Source: JANMOK01 sp031415055 (GTDB taxonomy: Bacteria; Pseudomonadota; Alphaproteobacteria; Rhodobacterales; Rhodobacteraceae). From it: DNA of 64,000 nt. Below, one piece after another: positions 8,590-17,569 of this stretch. The stretch covers positions 3,077-67,076 of the forward strand of contig JANOQZ010000031.1 of the NCBI GenBank assembly GCA_031415055.1, in the 5' to 3' direction. Numbering within the stretch: the first letter of the stretch is position 1; each line of letters opens with the position of its first letter. The translations under genes were made by a program, and so were the position numbers. The notes beneath the pieces are model-generated. The model was given only the letters and a program-made list of their open reading frames with translations. It ran no database searches and had not been told where the DNA came from.

Positions 8590-9318
8590 ATGATCATGAA
8601 TGATGCGTCGGCGTCGGTTGGCGCTTTCACTTCACTGGGCGATTTTCCGATCTTTGCCGCACTGGACAAGGAAAGCGTCGCCGCGCTCTCGGCGTCGGTC
8701 TTGCATCGCAACTGGTCGGCAGGGGCGATGCTGTTTCAACGTGGCGATGCCAGCGATCATCTTCTGGCGCTAACAATAGGCAAGGTCCGGCTTTCGCTCG
8801 CCAGCCCGCAAGGGCGCGAGATCGTGCTGCGCAACGTAGGGCCCGGCGACATCATTGGCGAGATGGCGCTGATCGACGGCCAGCCTAGGTCGGCTGATGC
8901 GGTTGTCACCGACGATACGTCAGGCCTAGTCCTGTTTCGGGATCGGTTCCTGGCCGTTGCCGCGCTTCGGCCCGGCGTAGGAATGGCCGTTGCCCGCTAC
9001 CTTTGCTCGCTGTTGCGCAATACCAATTACCAGATGGAATCGATCGCACTTTACGATTTACAGACGCGTCTGGTCCGGTTCTTGCTGTTCACGCTTGATC
9101 AACTTTATGGCGCAAGCATGCCACCGCATCCACTGTTGCGGATTGGTTTCAGCCAGAGCGACCTTTCTGCCGTTCTTGGGGCAAGTCGGCCGAAAGTCAA
9201 CCGTGCGCTCCAGTCGTTGTTGGCCGCCGGGGCAATCCGCAAGGAAGGAAACCTTTTGGCTTGCAACCTTCCGCTTCTGCGCCGGCTTGCGGAAGCGGAT
9301 GAATCGGGTGCCCTGTAA
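8590..9318 (+). CDS. Crp/Fnr-family transcriptional regulator
   Basis: A 242-residue protein from ATG 8590; an in-frame GTG at 8554 would add 12 residues. The N-terminal cyclic-nucleotide-binding beta-roll carries GEMALIDGQPRSADAV, which retains the Glu and Arg-Ser that contact the phosphate and ribose of cNMP in CRP. The C-terminal winged helix contains FSQSDLSAVLGASRPKVNRAL, the Crp-type recognition helix. There is no cysteine cluster, so it is not Fnr-like. It lies upstream of a membrane protein with a related sensor domain and faces the cyclase-like gene cluster. A cAMP-responsive role is plausible but inferred. Confidence 0.85.
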   Translation: MIMNDASASVGAFTSLGDFPIFAALDKESVAALSASVLHRNWSAGAMLFQRGDASDHLLALTIGKVRLSLASPQGREIVLRNVGPGDIIGEMALIDGQPRSADAVVTDDTSGLVLFRDRFLAVAALRPGVGMAVARYLCSLLRNTNYQMESIALYDLQTRLVRFLLFTLDQLYGASMPPHPLLRIGFSQSDLSAVLGASRPKVNRALQSLLAAGAIRKEGNLLACNLPLLRRLAEADESGAL

Positions 9319-9500
9319 TGGGCGCGAAATCACCAAAGGTAGGTGCCGATGGCAGCACGTGGCAAAATTCCACGCCGTTGCGCTTACCACAAAGTTTTAA
9401 TTGCTGCCCGCTAGCCGACAACATTCTGCGGGCGCAGCATTTGATTGCCTTTGCCAAGTGTTGAAACTTTCCCGCATGATTTTGTCCAAAGGACCATGAA

Positions 9501-10256
9501 ATGACAGAGCCAGTCACATCGTCATCCGAAATCTTTTCTGCTTGGTTGTTCAACATCGGTGCTCTGGATGGCTTGGGGGTGCTGGGCGTTATCGGCTATG
9601 TTTCAGCCTATTTCCTCTTGCAGATCGGCTTTCTGAAGGGCGACGATTACACGTTCTCGCTGGTCAACCTAGTTGCCTCGGCCTGCATTCTTGCCAGCCT
9701 CTCGCGCGATTTCAACGCCTACTCGGCCACAGTCGAACTGGCCTGGAGCAGCATCAGCATCATAGGCCTCACACGGATATTTCTAGTCCACCGGTTGATC
9801 CGCCTTAATGAACAGGAAGCCATGGTCATCCGTATTGCCGCACCTGGCCTGAAAAAGGACCGGGCCAGAAAACTGCTCAGAACCGGCAGGTTCGAATCCG
9901 CCGAACCCGGCAGGGCGCTGGCCGAAGAAGGAAAAGCTGTTGAGCATTTCGCGATACTGCTTGCGGGCCACGGGCTGATCCTGAAAGGCGGCGTCGAGGT
10001 GGCATCGCTGGGGGCTGGTTCGATGGTTGGTGAAATGACCTATGCAACCGGGATTCCGGCCACCGCCACTGTCATCGTCGACAAACCGTCACGCCTGTTC
10101 ATGATTGAAGCACGATCTTTGCGTGAATTCCTTGCCCGCCATTCTGACATCGCTTTGGCAATGGAACTGTCGAGCGCTTCGGATATGCGCCTGAAACTGA
10201 CGAAGACCACCCAGAGCCTTTCGGAGCAGCGCGCCGGAAATGGTGCCGCGACGTGA
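9501..10256 (+). CDS. Membrane protein: CBU_0592-like transmembrane domain plus degenerate cNMP-binding domain
   Basis: A 251-residue protein. Residues 20-95 hold about three transmembrane segments (LGVIGYVSAYFLLQIGFL, YTFSLVNLVASACILASL, ELAWSSISIIGL), with the asparagine-containing pattern I associate with CBU_0592-type membrane proteins. Residues about 125-230 form a cyclic-nucleotide-binding-like beta-roll. Its phosphate cassette reads GEMTYATGIPATATV, where the usual Arg of PR-x-A is Ala, so canonical cNMP binding is doubtful. The layout, membrane helices then cNMP-like domain, recalls Popeye proteins. It follows the Crp-like gene by 182 bases and converges on the FAD oxidoreductase gene. 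Confidence 0.7.
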   Translation: MTEPVTSSSEIFSAWLFNIGALDGLGVLGVIGYVSAYFLLQIGFLKGDDYTFSLVNLVASACILASLSRDFNAYSATVELAWSSISIIGLTRIFLVHRLIRLNEQEAMVIRIAAPGLKKDRARKLLRTGRFESAEPGRALAEEGKAVEHFAILLAGHGLILKGGVEVASLGAGSMVGEMTYATGIPATATVIVDKPSRLFMIEARSLREFLARHSDIALAMELSSASDMRLKLTKTTQSLSEQRAGNGAAT

Positions 10257-10423
10257 TTTCATAATACATGTACAGGGTCGGCATAAGTGTCGCAGGTTCA
10301 TTTCCGCCGTCACAGCGACGCGGTCATGCGATCGACGGCGTTGAATTTTTCCGACGGTCTATTGCCGCCCAAGGTCAGCCCGCAACGCAGCACTTCTCCC
10401 GGCTCTGCGCTCGTTGCCTTTTA

Positions 10424-11935
10424 TCAATTGGCGTCAGATTGGGGTTTGATACTTTGCGGATAGGAAAAGAATCCATTCGGGTAGATCGCCGTTCCAGGAT
10501 CGACCGCTTCCTTTATTTGCAAAAGACGGGCGAAGGCGCCGGCGAAATAGGCCTCGCGCCAATCCACAAGGCCGGCTTCCGGGTAGTTCTGATAGACCTG
10601 CCGGTTCGAACGCCCGTTTGGTCCGCGCAGAAAATCGGCGAACAGTTTGAGCCAGACCTCTGCGGCGGGCTTCTCGACCGGTGGCCCGTAGAAGCTGTCG
10701 ATGACAAAGTTCATGTCGACGTCGCGGTGGATGAAAGCATTGTCGGTTCTTGGGCTTTTTTCAGCAATTTTGCCGCCATAGGGTTCTAGCACCAACGTAT
10801 TGGCATGGCCCGCCTTGAAGCCAGGAGACTTGCTAAAGATTTTGACGACCTCCTGCCAATCCGTCACAGCAAGTGGCTTGGCGATGTAATTGGAGACCTT
10901 CAGTTCATAAATTGCGCCAAGATCCTTTGGTTCGAGGTCGGCGAGAAGAAAGCCGTTGAGGAAGGCATAGGTTCCTTCCTTGTCAAGATCATATACCCCA
11001 CCGGCCTTGACCAGCTTGGCCAGCAGTTTGCGTCCCGCTTCTTGGCCCTCGATGCAGACCCCCCGCATGAACAGGCCAACCTTGAACGCTCCGGTCTTGG
11101 GGTCCTGTCGCGCCATGATGAAGGTCATGTAGCCGATCGAATCCGGCCCGCCGCGCATAAAGCCCGCTTGCATGGCGCGCAAGGCATCGGGGGCCCCGTT
11201 GAGGTCCCAGGTCAGACCGAAGCCCCAGATTTTGCCCAAGGGAACAAGCGCATAGGTGATCTTGGTGATCACCCCGAAATTCCCGCCCGTGCCGCCCCGT
11301 AACGCCCAGAAAAGATCGGTGTTCTGGGCGACGTTCGCAGTCTGCACTTCGCCGTCGCGAGTCAGAAACTCGATCTCGCGGACGCTGTCACAATTCATGC
11401 CGAAGCAGCGCGAGGTGAAGCCATAGCCGCCACCTTGCATGTAGCCCGCCACGCAAACTGAGCCACAACCGCCGCCGGGCACGTGAAGCTTGTGTTTGTC
11501 GAGCGCGGCGTTGAACTGGTCGAAATTCACGCCTGACTGGACACTGGCCGTTAACCCGGTGGGATCAATGATAATCTCGTTCAGCCCGCTCAGATCCACT
11601 GTCAATGTCTGATCCAGAACCGAATATCCGGCGGTGGAGTGCCCGCTCGAGCGGAACGTCGCTGACACACCGAGTTCGTTGCACCACCGGATGCAAGCTT
11701 GGACATCAGCGACGCTCGTGCACATGACGACCGCAATCGGGGTTCGCACAAACATGGGATCGGCCTGACGCGCAGCCGTAGGGTAGCCTGCATCGCCAGG
11801 AAGGTAGAACGCACTATTCACCGATGTCATCAGCCGCAGCAGTTGTTTGTGATCAACAGCAGCGATCCCTGCCGCAGCGACCGGCGCGGGGGCCGCCTGA
11901 GCACGCGAAGTGTGATTGGTGAACCAATGGGCCAT
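10424..11935 (-). CDS. FAD-linked oxidoreductase, berberine-bridge-enzyme type
   Basis: A 503-residue flavoprotein of the PCMH/BBE family. ATG 11935 is preferred because GAGGAG lies a few bases upstream. FRSSGHSTAGY contains the histidine (about H99) and VPGGGCGSVCVAGYMQGGG the cysteine (about C157) that attach FAD bicovalently in this family. LFWALRGGTGGNFGVIT is the second FAD-binding stretch, and YPNGFFSYPQSI is the usual C-terminal BBE motif. No Tat or Sec signal is obvious. The gene starts 10 bases after the upstream gene ends, so it is probably the last gene of an operon with the cyclase-like protein. Likely substrates are alcohols or sugars; the specific one is unknown. Confidence 0.85.
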   Translation of the reverse strand: MAHWFTNHTSRAQAAPAPVAAAGIAAVDHKQLLRLMTSVNSAFYLPGDAGYPTAARQADPMFVRTPIAVVMCTSVADVQACIRWCNELGVSATFRSSGHSTAGYSVLDQTLTVDLSGLNEIIIDPTGLTASVQSGVNFDQFNAALDKHKLHVPGGGCGSVCVAGYMQGGGYGFTSRCFGMNCDSVREIEFLTRDGEVQTANVAQNTDLFWALRGGTGGNFGVITKITYALVPLGKIWGFGLTWDLNGAPDALRAMQAGFMRGGPDSIGYMTFIMARQDPKTGAFKVGLFMRGVCIEGQEAGRKLLAKLVKAGGVYDLDKEGTYAFLNGFLLADLEPKDLGAIYELKVSNYIAKPLAVTDWQEVVKIFSKSPGFKAGHANTLVLEPYGGKIAEKSPRTDNAFIHRDVDMNFVIDSFYGPPVEKPAAEVWLKLFADFLRGPNGRSNRQVYQNYPEAGLVDWREAYFAGAFARLLQIKEAVDPGTAIYPNGFFSYPQSIKPQSDAN

Positions 11936-11945
11936 GTCGTTCTCC

Positions 11946-13274
11946 TCAGGTTTTCGCTTTGACCAGACAGTCGCTAGGAACCACGAACGCTGAATCGGGG
12001 AAAGGCGGGGGATCGTGGTCAAAACTGGCATAGTCGGTCAGCACAAGTCCGACATCGCCAAACTGGGGGGTTTCCATGAATAGGCGACCGTCGTTCTGGG
12101 GCGTGTACCAGACCCAGAACCATCGATCTCCTTGCGACGCGATGACCGTAACGTGAAGCGTGACGCCGGGCCCAAGCACCGGGTTATCGCGGATGACGGC
12201 TTTTGGCTGGCCGCCGGCATCCTTGGCCCAATGCCGTTTTGGCAGACCCACTGGCACCGTTCCAGCGCAGACGTGGCTGCCGTCCGGATTGCGGACCACG
12301 ATATGGGTGGTCGAAGTATCCAGGATCAGATCCTGCACTGGCATTCCGTCAAACCCATAAGCTCCAAGCGAGCATCGGGTCAGCATATTTCCCTTGGTCG
12401 CGTCATAAAATACCCGGATAGGCAGCACTGGCGGAATGTTCAGTGATTTCGCTGTCGGATAGGTATAGCCGGTTATGCAAAGACGGTCCGACCATCCGGG
12501 CAAAGGTGCGTCCTTTGGTGCCGCCTCTAGGCCTTTGATCAGCTTTCCCGCCATCACCCTCGGATCGACTGCCGATGGCACAGGGAACAGCGCATTGATG
12601 GCCGCCTGCATCTCACTAAAAGACGTCGCGGCGCGAATAGCATCACCCTCCGGACCGTCCATCGCCGTGGCTTGGGATCGAGCCTCTTGGACCATCGCGG
12701 CAAGTGACAAATCCTTGTCCGCCTCAAATGCGGTGAAGATCGTCATCGAGAAATCGCCCAATTCGGGCAAACGATAGGGGTTGTCGGCGTTATTGAAGAA
12801 TAGCCGGAAAGGATAGCCGCTATCCTTGCGCGCCCAAACCCAGTTGCAAACCTGCGCGGGCACAGGTGGTGGTGGGCCTTCGTACCCATTCGTATTGACC
12901 GAATAGCCCACCCACCAGTCGCAGTCAGCCCCCATCACGGCACCTGATCCTACCCGGCTCATGCAGTGCGGCTTCAGCCAACCGGGCGCCGGAACCGGAG
13001 TCGTCGAAGGGAAAGGGCCAAATTTCTTGGCACCCTTTTCGCCAGCAGGTTCGAAGATGAAGAACTGCTCACCGACAAAAAGCCTCTGGCGGGCGCTTCC
13101 CTCCAGCCCCCACATCGTAACAAGCATCGCATCGCTCGACCAGTCATATTGGACTTCAGCGGCAAAGACCTCCTCGTCCCGGTAGGGCGTCAGCAGAGCG
13201 ACGCCGCGCCAGTTTTCTGGAAGCTCGGGCGGAGCGGGCGTCAATGTTGGCGGCAGCGGGAATGGATCTAGCAA
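11946..13274 (-). CDS. Hypothetical protein between cyclase-like and BBE-like genes
   Basis: A 442-residue soluble protein that I do not recognise. The start appears to be TTG 13274 with GGAG seven bases before. It is rich in Trp, Pro and aromatic residues, suggesting a mostly beta, possibly ligand- or carbohydrate-binding fold, with repeated blocks such as CDWWVGYSVNTNGYEGPP and HIVVRNPDGSHVCAG. No signal peptide or membrane segment is visible. It sits 42 bases downstream of the cyclase-like gene and 10 bases upstream of the BBE gene, so a shared pathway is likely. Confidence 0.72.
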   Translation of the reverse strand: MLDPFPLPPTLTPAPPELPENWRGVALLTPYRDEEVFAAEVQYDWSSDAMLVTMWGLEGSARQRLFVGEQFFIFEPAGEKGAKKFGPFPSTTPVPAPGWLKPHCMSRVGSGAVMGADCDWWVGYSVNTNGYEGPPPPVPAQVCNWVWARKDSGYPFRLFFNNADNPYRLPELGDFSMTIFTAFEADKDLSLAAMVQEARSQATAMDGPEGDAIRAATSFSEMQAAINALFPVPSAVDPRVMAGKLIKGLEAAPKDAPLPGWSDRLCITGYTYPTAKSLNIPPVLPIRVFYDATKGNMLTRCSLGAYGFDGMPVQDLILDTSTTHIVVRNPDGSHVCAGTVPVGLPKRHWAKDAGGQPKAVIRDNPVLGPGVTLHVTVIASQGDRWFWVWYTPQNDGRLFMETPQFGDVGLVLTDYASFDHDPPPFPDSAFVVPSDCLVKAKT

Positions 13275-13316
13275 AGTATACTCCGATATGGTTTGATCTT
13301 GCGTGTGCTCTACTGG

Positions 13317-16300
13317 TCAGGCACCCGTTACCGGCTCGACCTTGGCGCGTGCTCCCTGCGCCGACAAGTTGTCGCGAGTTTGCTGGATCAGCGTTGTTGC
13401 CGTCACCGCCGCGGGATCGCGCTTTAGTGCATTTGCAAAGTCCGCCGCGCCGCTTGCAAAAAGGAAGAGCCCCTTGCTCTGGGCTTGTGCAAAAGCGCTA
13501 TCCAATATCCTCTTTGCAGTCGCGGCATCGCCCTGCGCTAGGTACACACGGGCGCGGCACCGGGCAACTTCTGCTACGAACAAACCGCCCCCGCTTTGCG
13601 TGACCATCGCTTCGGCAGTTTCGACAGCCTTGGCTGCTGGATCTATTTCGCCGCGCGAAAGATGTGCCTCCGCAGCCAGAACCAAAAACCACGGTGTAAA
13701 TGACCCAAGGCCCATGGCCTGTGCAATGTGGATTTTGGCATTGAGAAACCCTGCAACCCGCGCATCATCTTGCCCAAGCGCTGCCGCTGCCCAACCAGAA
13801 TATATGCCCCCAATGACTGAAAACAACGCAAGGCCGCGCGCATCCGCGTCCTCCACAATCTCATCCGCATAGACCAATGCGGCGGCGTGCCGTCCGGCCA
13901 AAACCGGCAACGGACAGAAACATTTGAGAAATCCGCGACCGAAGGAATTGGTTTCGCTCAGGGCAAAGGCCCTTTGGTAAGCCACTTCGGCCTCCGGCAT
14001 TCGCCCGGCAACAGCCAGAGAAAGCGCAAGCCAGGTTCCCGAGAATATCCTGAAATCACCTGCGCCGCCATGCGGGAAGAACAGGCCATGTCCGATCAGA
14101 TCAGCGTCGTCAATCGACTTCGCCGCCAGCTTTGCACCCGCTGCGACCCGGCCGCGCAAGATTGCGACGATACCGCGCGATTGGTGCGCAATGCTGGAGA
14201 GACGCAGGTCACTGAAATGCACGGCCAGCCGGTGCAGCCGCCGGGCAATCGGCATCGCTTTGGCATAATCACCCCTTGAAGCATAGAAAGAGAACATCCC
14301 GTAGATCGTGAAAGCCAGATCCGCCGAGTTCTCCGATTCATTCGCCAAGGCCAATGCTGCGCTGTAGGCGCCTTCGACTGATGGGTCGCCATAGCCCCGG
14401 AAAGTCGCCAGTCCAAAGGCAAGCCCGGCTTGAAGATTCAAACGCAGCCGCCGCGTGTCCGCACTATCTGGCAGGCGCTTTGACAAGGCGATGGCCGCAT
14501 CCAGCAAATCGCTGGCCTCTAGGTTTGCCGAGGCCGAAGCCGACTGATTGGCCGCCGCCTCCAAAGCAGAAATCGTAATTCCCAGCGGCGCAGGGTCGCG
14601 TTCTTCGGCATCCGTTGCACTCAGCAAATGACGGGCGCGATGCAACATCGCCCCAGGCTCGGCACTTGTCGCCCAGAATTCGGCCATGCGGCGGTTGACC
14701 GGGGCGCGTCGCGCAAACGAAATGCTTTGCGAGATCGCCTGCTGGACAAGCGGCTGAACAAATTGCAGTCCGGCACCAGTCCTGTCGAATTGCGGAGCCA
14801 AATAGCCAGATTGCAGCAGTGCATTCACGGTTGCCTGTACCTCTGTCGGCTCTGACAGCGCGGCCCCAAGCTCCTCATAGGTGAATGCCCGGCCAAGAAT
14901 ACTGGCGATGCGCACGGCCTGTTTTTGGGCCTCCGACATTTCGTCGAACCGGGCAATAATGGCCGCTTCTTCGGATTCCAGAAAGTCGAGCCTTCCAAGT
15001 TGCTCGGCATTCGCGACCACGCTGCAGTGTCCGTCCTGAATCTGAACGATCGCACGGCTGGTCAGAACATCGCTGATCAGCTTTACCACCAGCGGCGATC
15101 CGGTGGCACTATCCTGGAACAACCGACCAAGGTCATAAGATAGGGTCCTCGCCCCAAGCGAGCGCGTGGCCAATGCGATCACACCATCTGCACTAAGTCT
15201 GTCAAGCCCAAGTACCTGGACACCCGGGCCGCCGAAAAGCATGGCCGCTTCCATCGAAGTTGGAGGGCCGGACCGCCGCGCGACGACGATGCGAACCGGC
15301 AGCCCGCTGCCACTGACCGCCAGCAAAAGTCCAAGCGACCGCGTGTCGGCCCACTGAAGGTCATCAAAAACAATCGTGACCGGCTGCAACGCGTTCAACA
15401 AAGACAGCACAGCGATCATGGCCGTCCCGATCTTTACAGCCCGCTCCGAGCCCGCAAGGCCCGCAAGTGAATCCGGAAGGTTCACAGATTGTCCGGCGAC
15501 CCACGCCAGGATGGCGGCGTCTTCGATTGCCATTTCAATCTCAGCGCACCGCTCTAGGACATCACCAATGATGGGAAACCACGCATGAAATGCAATGTCG
15601 CGAGTCTGGTTTTCACCCCTTCCATGCAGCCAAAGTCGACCCTCTGATTCCGTAAACTGTCGCAATTGCCTTAGGATTGCACTTTTGCCATAGCCCGGCG
15701 AACTTTCCAGAACAACGAAAGCAGCACCCTCGGACTGTACTGCTTGTTGTGCTGCGGACAAAACACTGTCCCGTTCAAGCAAGCTGACGAGGTCACCGAA
15801 TGCCGCAAGTGGATCAAGCTTGCCCTGCTTCTCTCCTTCCACCCGCCACGCGCGAATGTCGGCCCCAGCCATGCCCGCGCCGCCGTAGCCTGCTTCGACA
15901 AAGTCGAACCGCGCAAGTGCCCGTTCGGCCATATCTGTTGTGGTCAAGGCCGTTCCGCTCTCGGCTCGCATCATCAATCGTGCGGCTTGGTTCATTGCTG
16001 CACTGATCGTGCTGTAGCGCAGTCGGGCATCGGCCGCTATCAGACCGGCCAAACCCGTGCCGCGTGCCACTCCGACCTTCACGACCACGCCGTGCTTGGC
16101 CCCAAGTTCGAGTACCGTCAACGCCGCCGCAAGCGCGCGTTCGGGGTCGTCTTCATGCGCTGCTGGTGCACCAAAGACGCAAGGCGCATAGGTTCCTTTG
16201 GCGTCGGAACTCAGATCCAAAACCATGCCGCCGCTGCGGTGCACGCTGGCCTGAAGTTCGCGCAGAAATCCTTTGGTGCGGTCCGAACCGGCCGTATTTC

Positions 16301-17087
16301 CGGCGGTGCCGACGTCAGCGATCAGAACGAACACAGCTGTTATCGGACGGATTTCGGCCAGCGCCGCCAGATCATGCGATGTTTTTTCCAGCGCCAAAAC
16401 CGTATCCCGCAATCTCACGGGAACCCAGCCAAGCGCCGTTTCAGTGTCCAGCGGTGGCAGGTCCGCAGGTGCCGTCAACGGCGTAGCCTTGAGCCCTTCA
16501 AGAACGAAGGCGTCCTGTCCCGGCACCGCAGAAAGCCGTGCGTCGCCCCCGGCGATCAGCCGTGCAGTTGTATCGCAAATGACGATCCGTTCGGCCGTCG
16601 CCAACTGGTCCATTTTGGCCAGTCGCAATGATTGTTCGCCTCCGAGCAATTCAAGCCAGCCAAAAGCCGGGTCGCCAAGCGTCAGCCGGTCGAACGCACC
16701 AGATGCTATCGACAGACGCAGACGTGGGCTGCCCGGTACCCAACCAGCAACCAAATCCAATGCGGTAGCCGCAGCTTGCGCAGCGGCCTTCTCGGCGCTG
16801 CCGATCGCGATTGCATCGAACCAAAGGGTAACGGAGTCGCCAGCAAAGGAGAGCGCGAAGCCTTGCCGTTTTCGCGCCAGACTCACGACCTGGCCAATGG
16901 TCTGCTCCAGCATGCGATGTAAAAGTTCCGCTCCGTGACGGCGGCCATGCGCACGTACCAAGTCAGCGGAAATCGTTGAAAATCCGACAATGTCACAGAA
17001 AACGGAAGTTCCATTTCGAACAACCGACAACGGCTGCCCAGCCGAAAGCGCCCGGTGTTGATCCTCTGGAATGAACCCCTCAATCAT
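13317..17087 (-). CDS. Tandem class III cyclase-homology / P-loop NTPase / helical-repeat protein (soluble adenylyl cyclase-like layout)
   Basis: A 1256-residue multidomain protein. Domain C1 (about 25-200) has VFCDIVGFS with the first metal Asp (D32) and FAGDSVTLWF with the second (D84). Domain C2 (about 245-420) has CVFGAPAAHEDDPERALAAA, KVGVARGTGLAGLI and SAAMNQAARLMM, keeping the Asn (N366) and Arg (R370) used for transition-state stabilisation. A STAND-like NTPase follows with Walker A PGYGKS (464-469) and Walker B TIVFDD (571-576). The rest is alpha-helical, TPR-like. This order matches mammalian ADCY10-type soluble adenylyl cyclase and related bacterial proteins. ATG 17087 follows GGGAAGGG. 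Catalysis is plausible if C1 and C2 form a heterodimeric site, but unproven. Confidence 0.82.
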   Translation of the reverse strand: MIEGFIPEDQHRALSAGQPLSVVRNGTSVFCDIVGFSTISADLVRAHGRRHGAELLHRMLEQTIGQVVSLARKRQGFALSFAGDSVTLWFDAIAIGSAEKAAAQAAATALDLVAGWVPGSPRLRLSIASGAFDRLTLGDPAFGWLELLGGEQSLRLAKMDQLATAERIVICDTTARLIAGGDARLSAVPGQDAFVLEGLKATPLTAPADLPPLDTETALGWVPVRLRDTVLALEKTSHDLAALAEIRPITAVFVLIADVGTAGNTAGSDRTKGFLRELQASVHRSGGMVLDLSSDAKGTYAPCVFGAPAAHEDDPERALAAALTVLELGAKHGVVVKVGVARGTGLAGLIAADARLRYSTISAAMNQAARLMMRAESGTALTTTDMAERALARFDFVEAGYGGAGMAGADIRAWRVEGEKQGKLDPLAAFGDLVSLLERDSVLSAAQQAVQSEGAAFVVLESSPGYGKSAILRQLRQFTESEGRLWLHGRGENQTRDIAFHAWFPIIGDVLERCAEIEMAIEDAAILAWVAGQSVNLPDSLAGLAGSERAVKIGTAMIAVLSLLNALQPVTIVFDDLQWADTRSLGLLLAVSGSGLPVRIVVARRSGPPTSMEAAMLFGGPGVQVLGLDRLSADGVIALATRSLGARTLSYDLGRLFQDSATGSPLVVKLISDVLTSRAIVQIQDGHCSVVANAEQLGRLDFLESEEAAIIARFDEMSEAQKQAVRIASILGRAFTYEELGAALSEPTEVQATVNALLQSGYLAPQFDRTGAGLQFVQPLVQQAISQSISFARRAPVNRRMAEFWATSAEPGAMLHRARHLLSATDAEERDPAPLGITISALEAAANQSASASANLEASDLLDAAIALSKRLPDSADTRRLRLNLQAGLAFGLATFRGYGDPSVEGAYSAALALANESENSADLAFTIYGMFSFYASRGDYAKAMPIARRLHRLAVHFSDLRLSSIAHQSRGIVAILRGRVAAGAKLAAKSIDDADLIGHGLFFPHGGAGDFRIFSGTWLALSLAVAGRMPEAEVAYQRAFALSETNSFGRGFLKCFCPLPVLAGRHAAALVYADEIVEDADARGLALFSVIGGIYSGWAAAALGQDDARVAGFLNAKIHIAQAMGLGSFTPWFLVLAAEAHLSRGEIDPAAKAVETAEAMVTQSGGGLFVAEVARCRARVYLAQGDAATAKRILDSAFAQAQSKGLFLFASGAADFANALKRDPAAVTATTLIQQTRDNLSAQGARAKVEPVTGA

Positions 17088-17569
17088 TCAGCGGCCCTTC
17101 CCCCCAAACGGCCAATTCTGCTGCCAACATCAAAGGTCGGTCACCTTGGATTATCCTCAATTTATTCCGCTAATATAGCAAGCATTGAATCGGGCATTGG
17201 CGTGTGCACGCATCGCTCGGCTGTCGTTTCCAACCTCGGTCACGCCAAACAGATGGTCGACATGGTTCATGCAGATATCCTGGGGATTCCCAACGCAAAT
17301 CCAAGGAATTAGTCATCTTGGGAAGGCGGTTGCGGCGCGCGAGTAGCCAACTAACTGCCTTTAGAAGTAGAGGCAGAAGTTGCAAAGCACAAACAATCGC
17401 GTAACTGTTGTCAGTTTCAAACTGTCCGGAGCGCAGGACGAGATAAAACTGGCAACTGCTATGTCATTGCGGGGGCTGTATGATTTTCCCGATGGGTCTG
17501 GATGGTCGGCCGTTCCTCGTCAATATTTGGACTTGGCTGCACGGGACTTGCGCAGAATGGGGCGCCAAA
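17088..17569. other. Intergenic region upstream of the cyclase-like gene
   Basis: About 480 bases with no supported gene. It should contain the promoter of the minus-strand cyclase operon and the 3' end region of the methyltransferase gene. The patch at 17155-17180 is AT-rich and is a reasonable place for a promoter. No convincing CRP-type TGTGA-N6-TCACA site was seen. Confidence 0.35.

Noticed and set aside
15744..16631. 295-residue plus-strand frame opposite the cyclase-like gene
   Set aside because: It is the antisense of a well-supported multidomain protein, with no domain or ribosome site.
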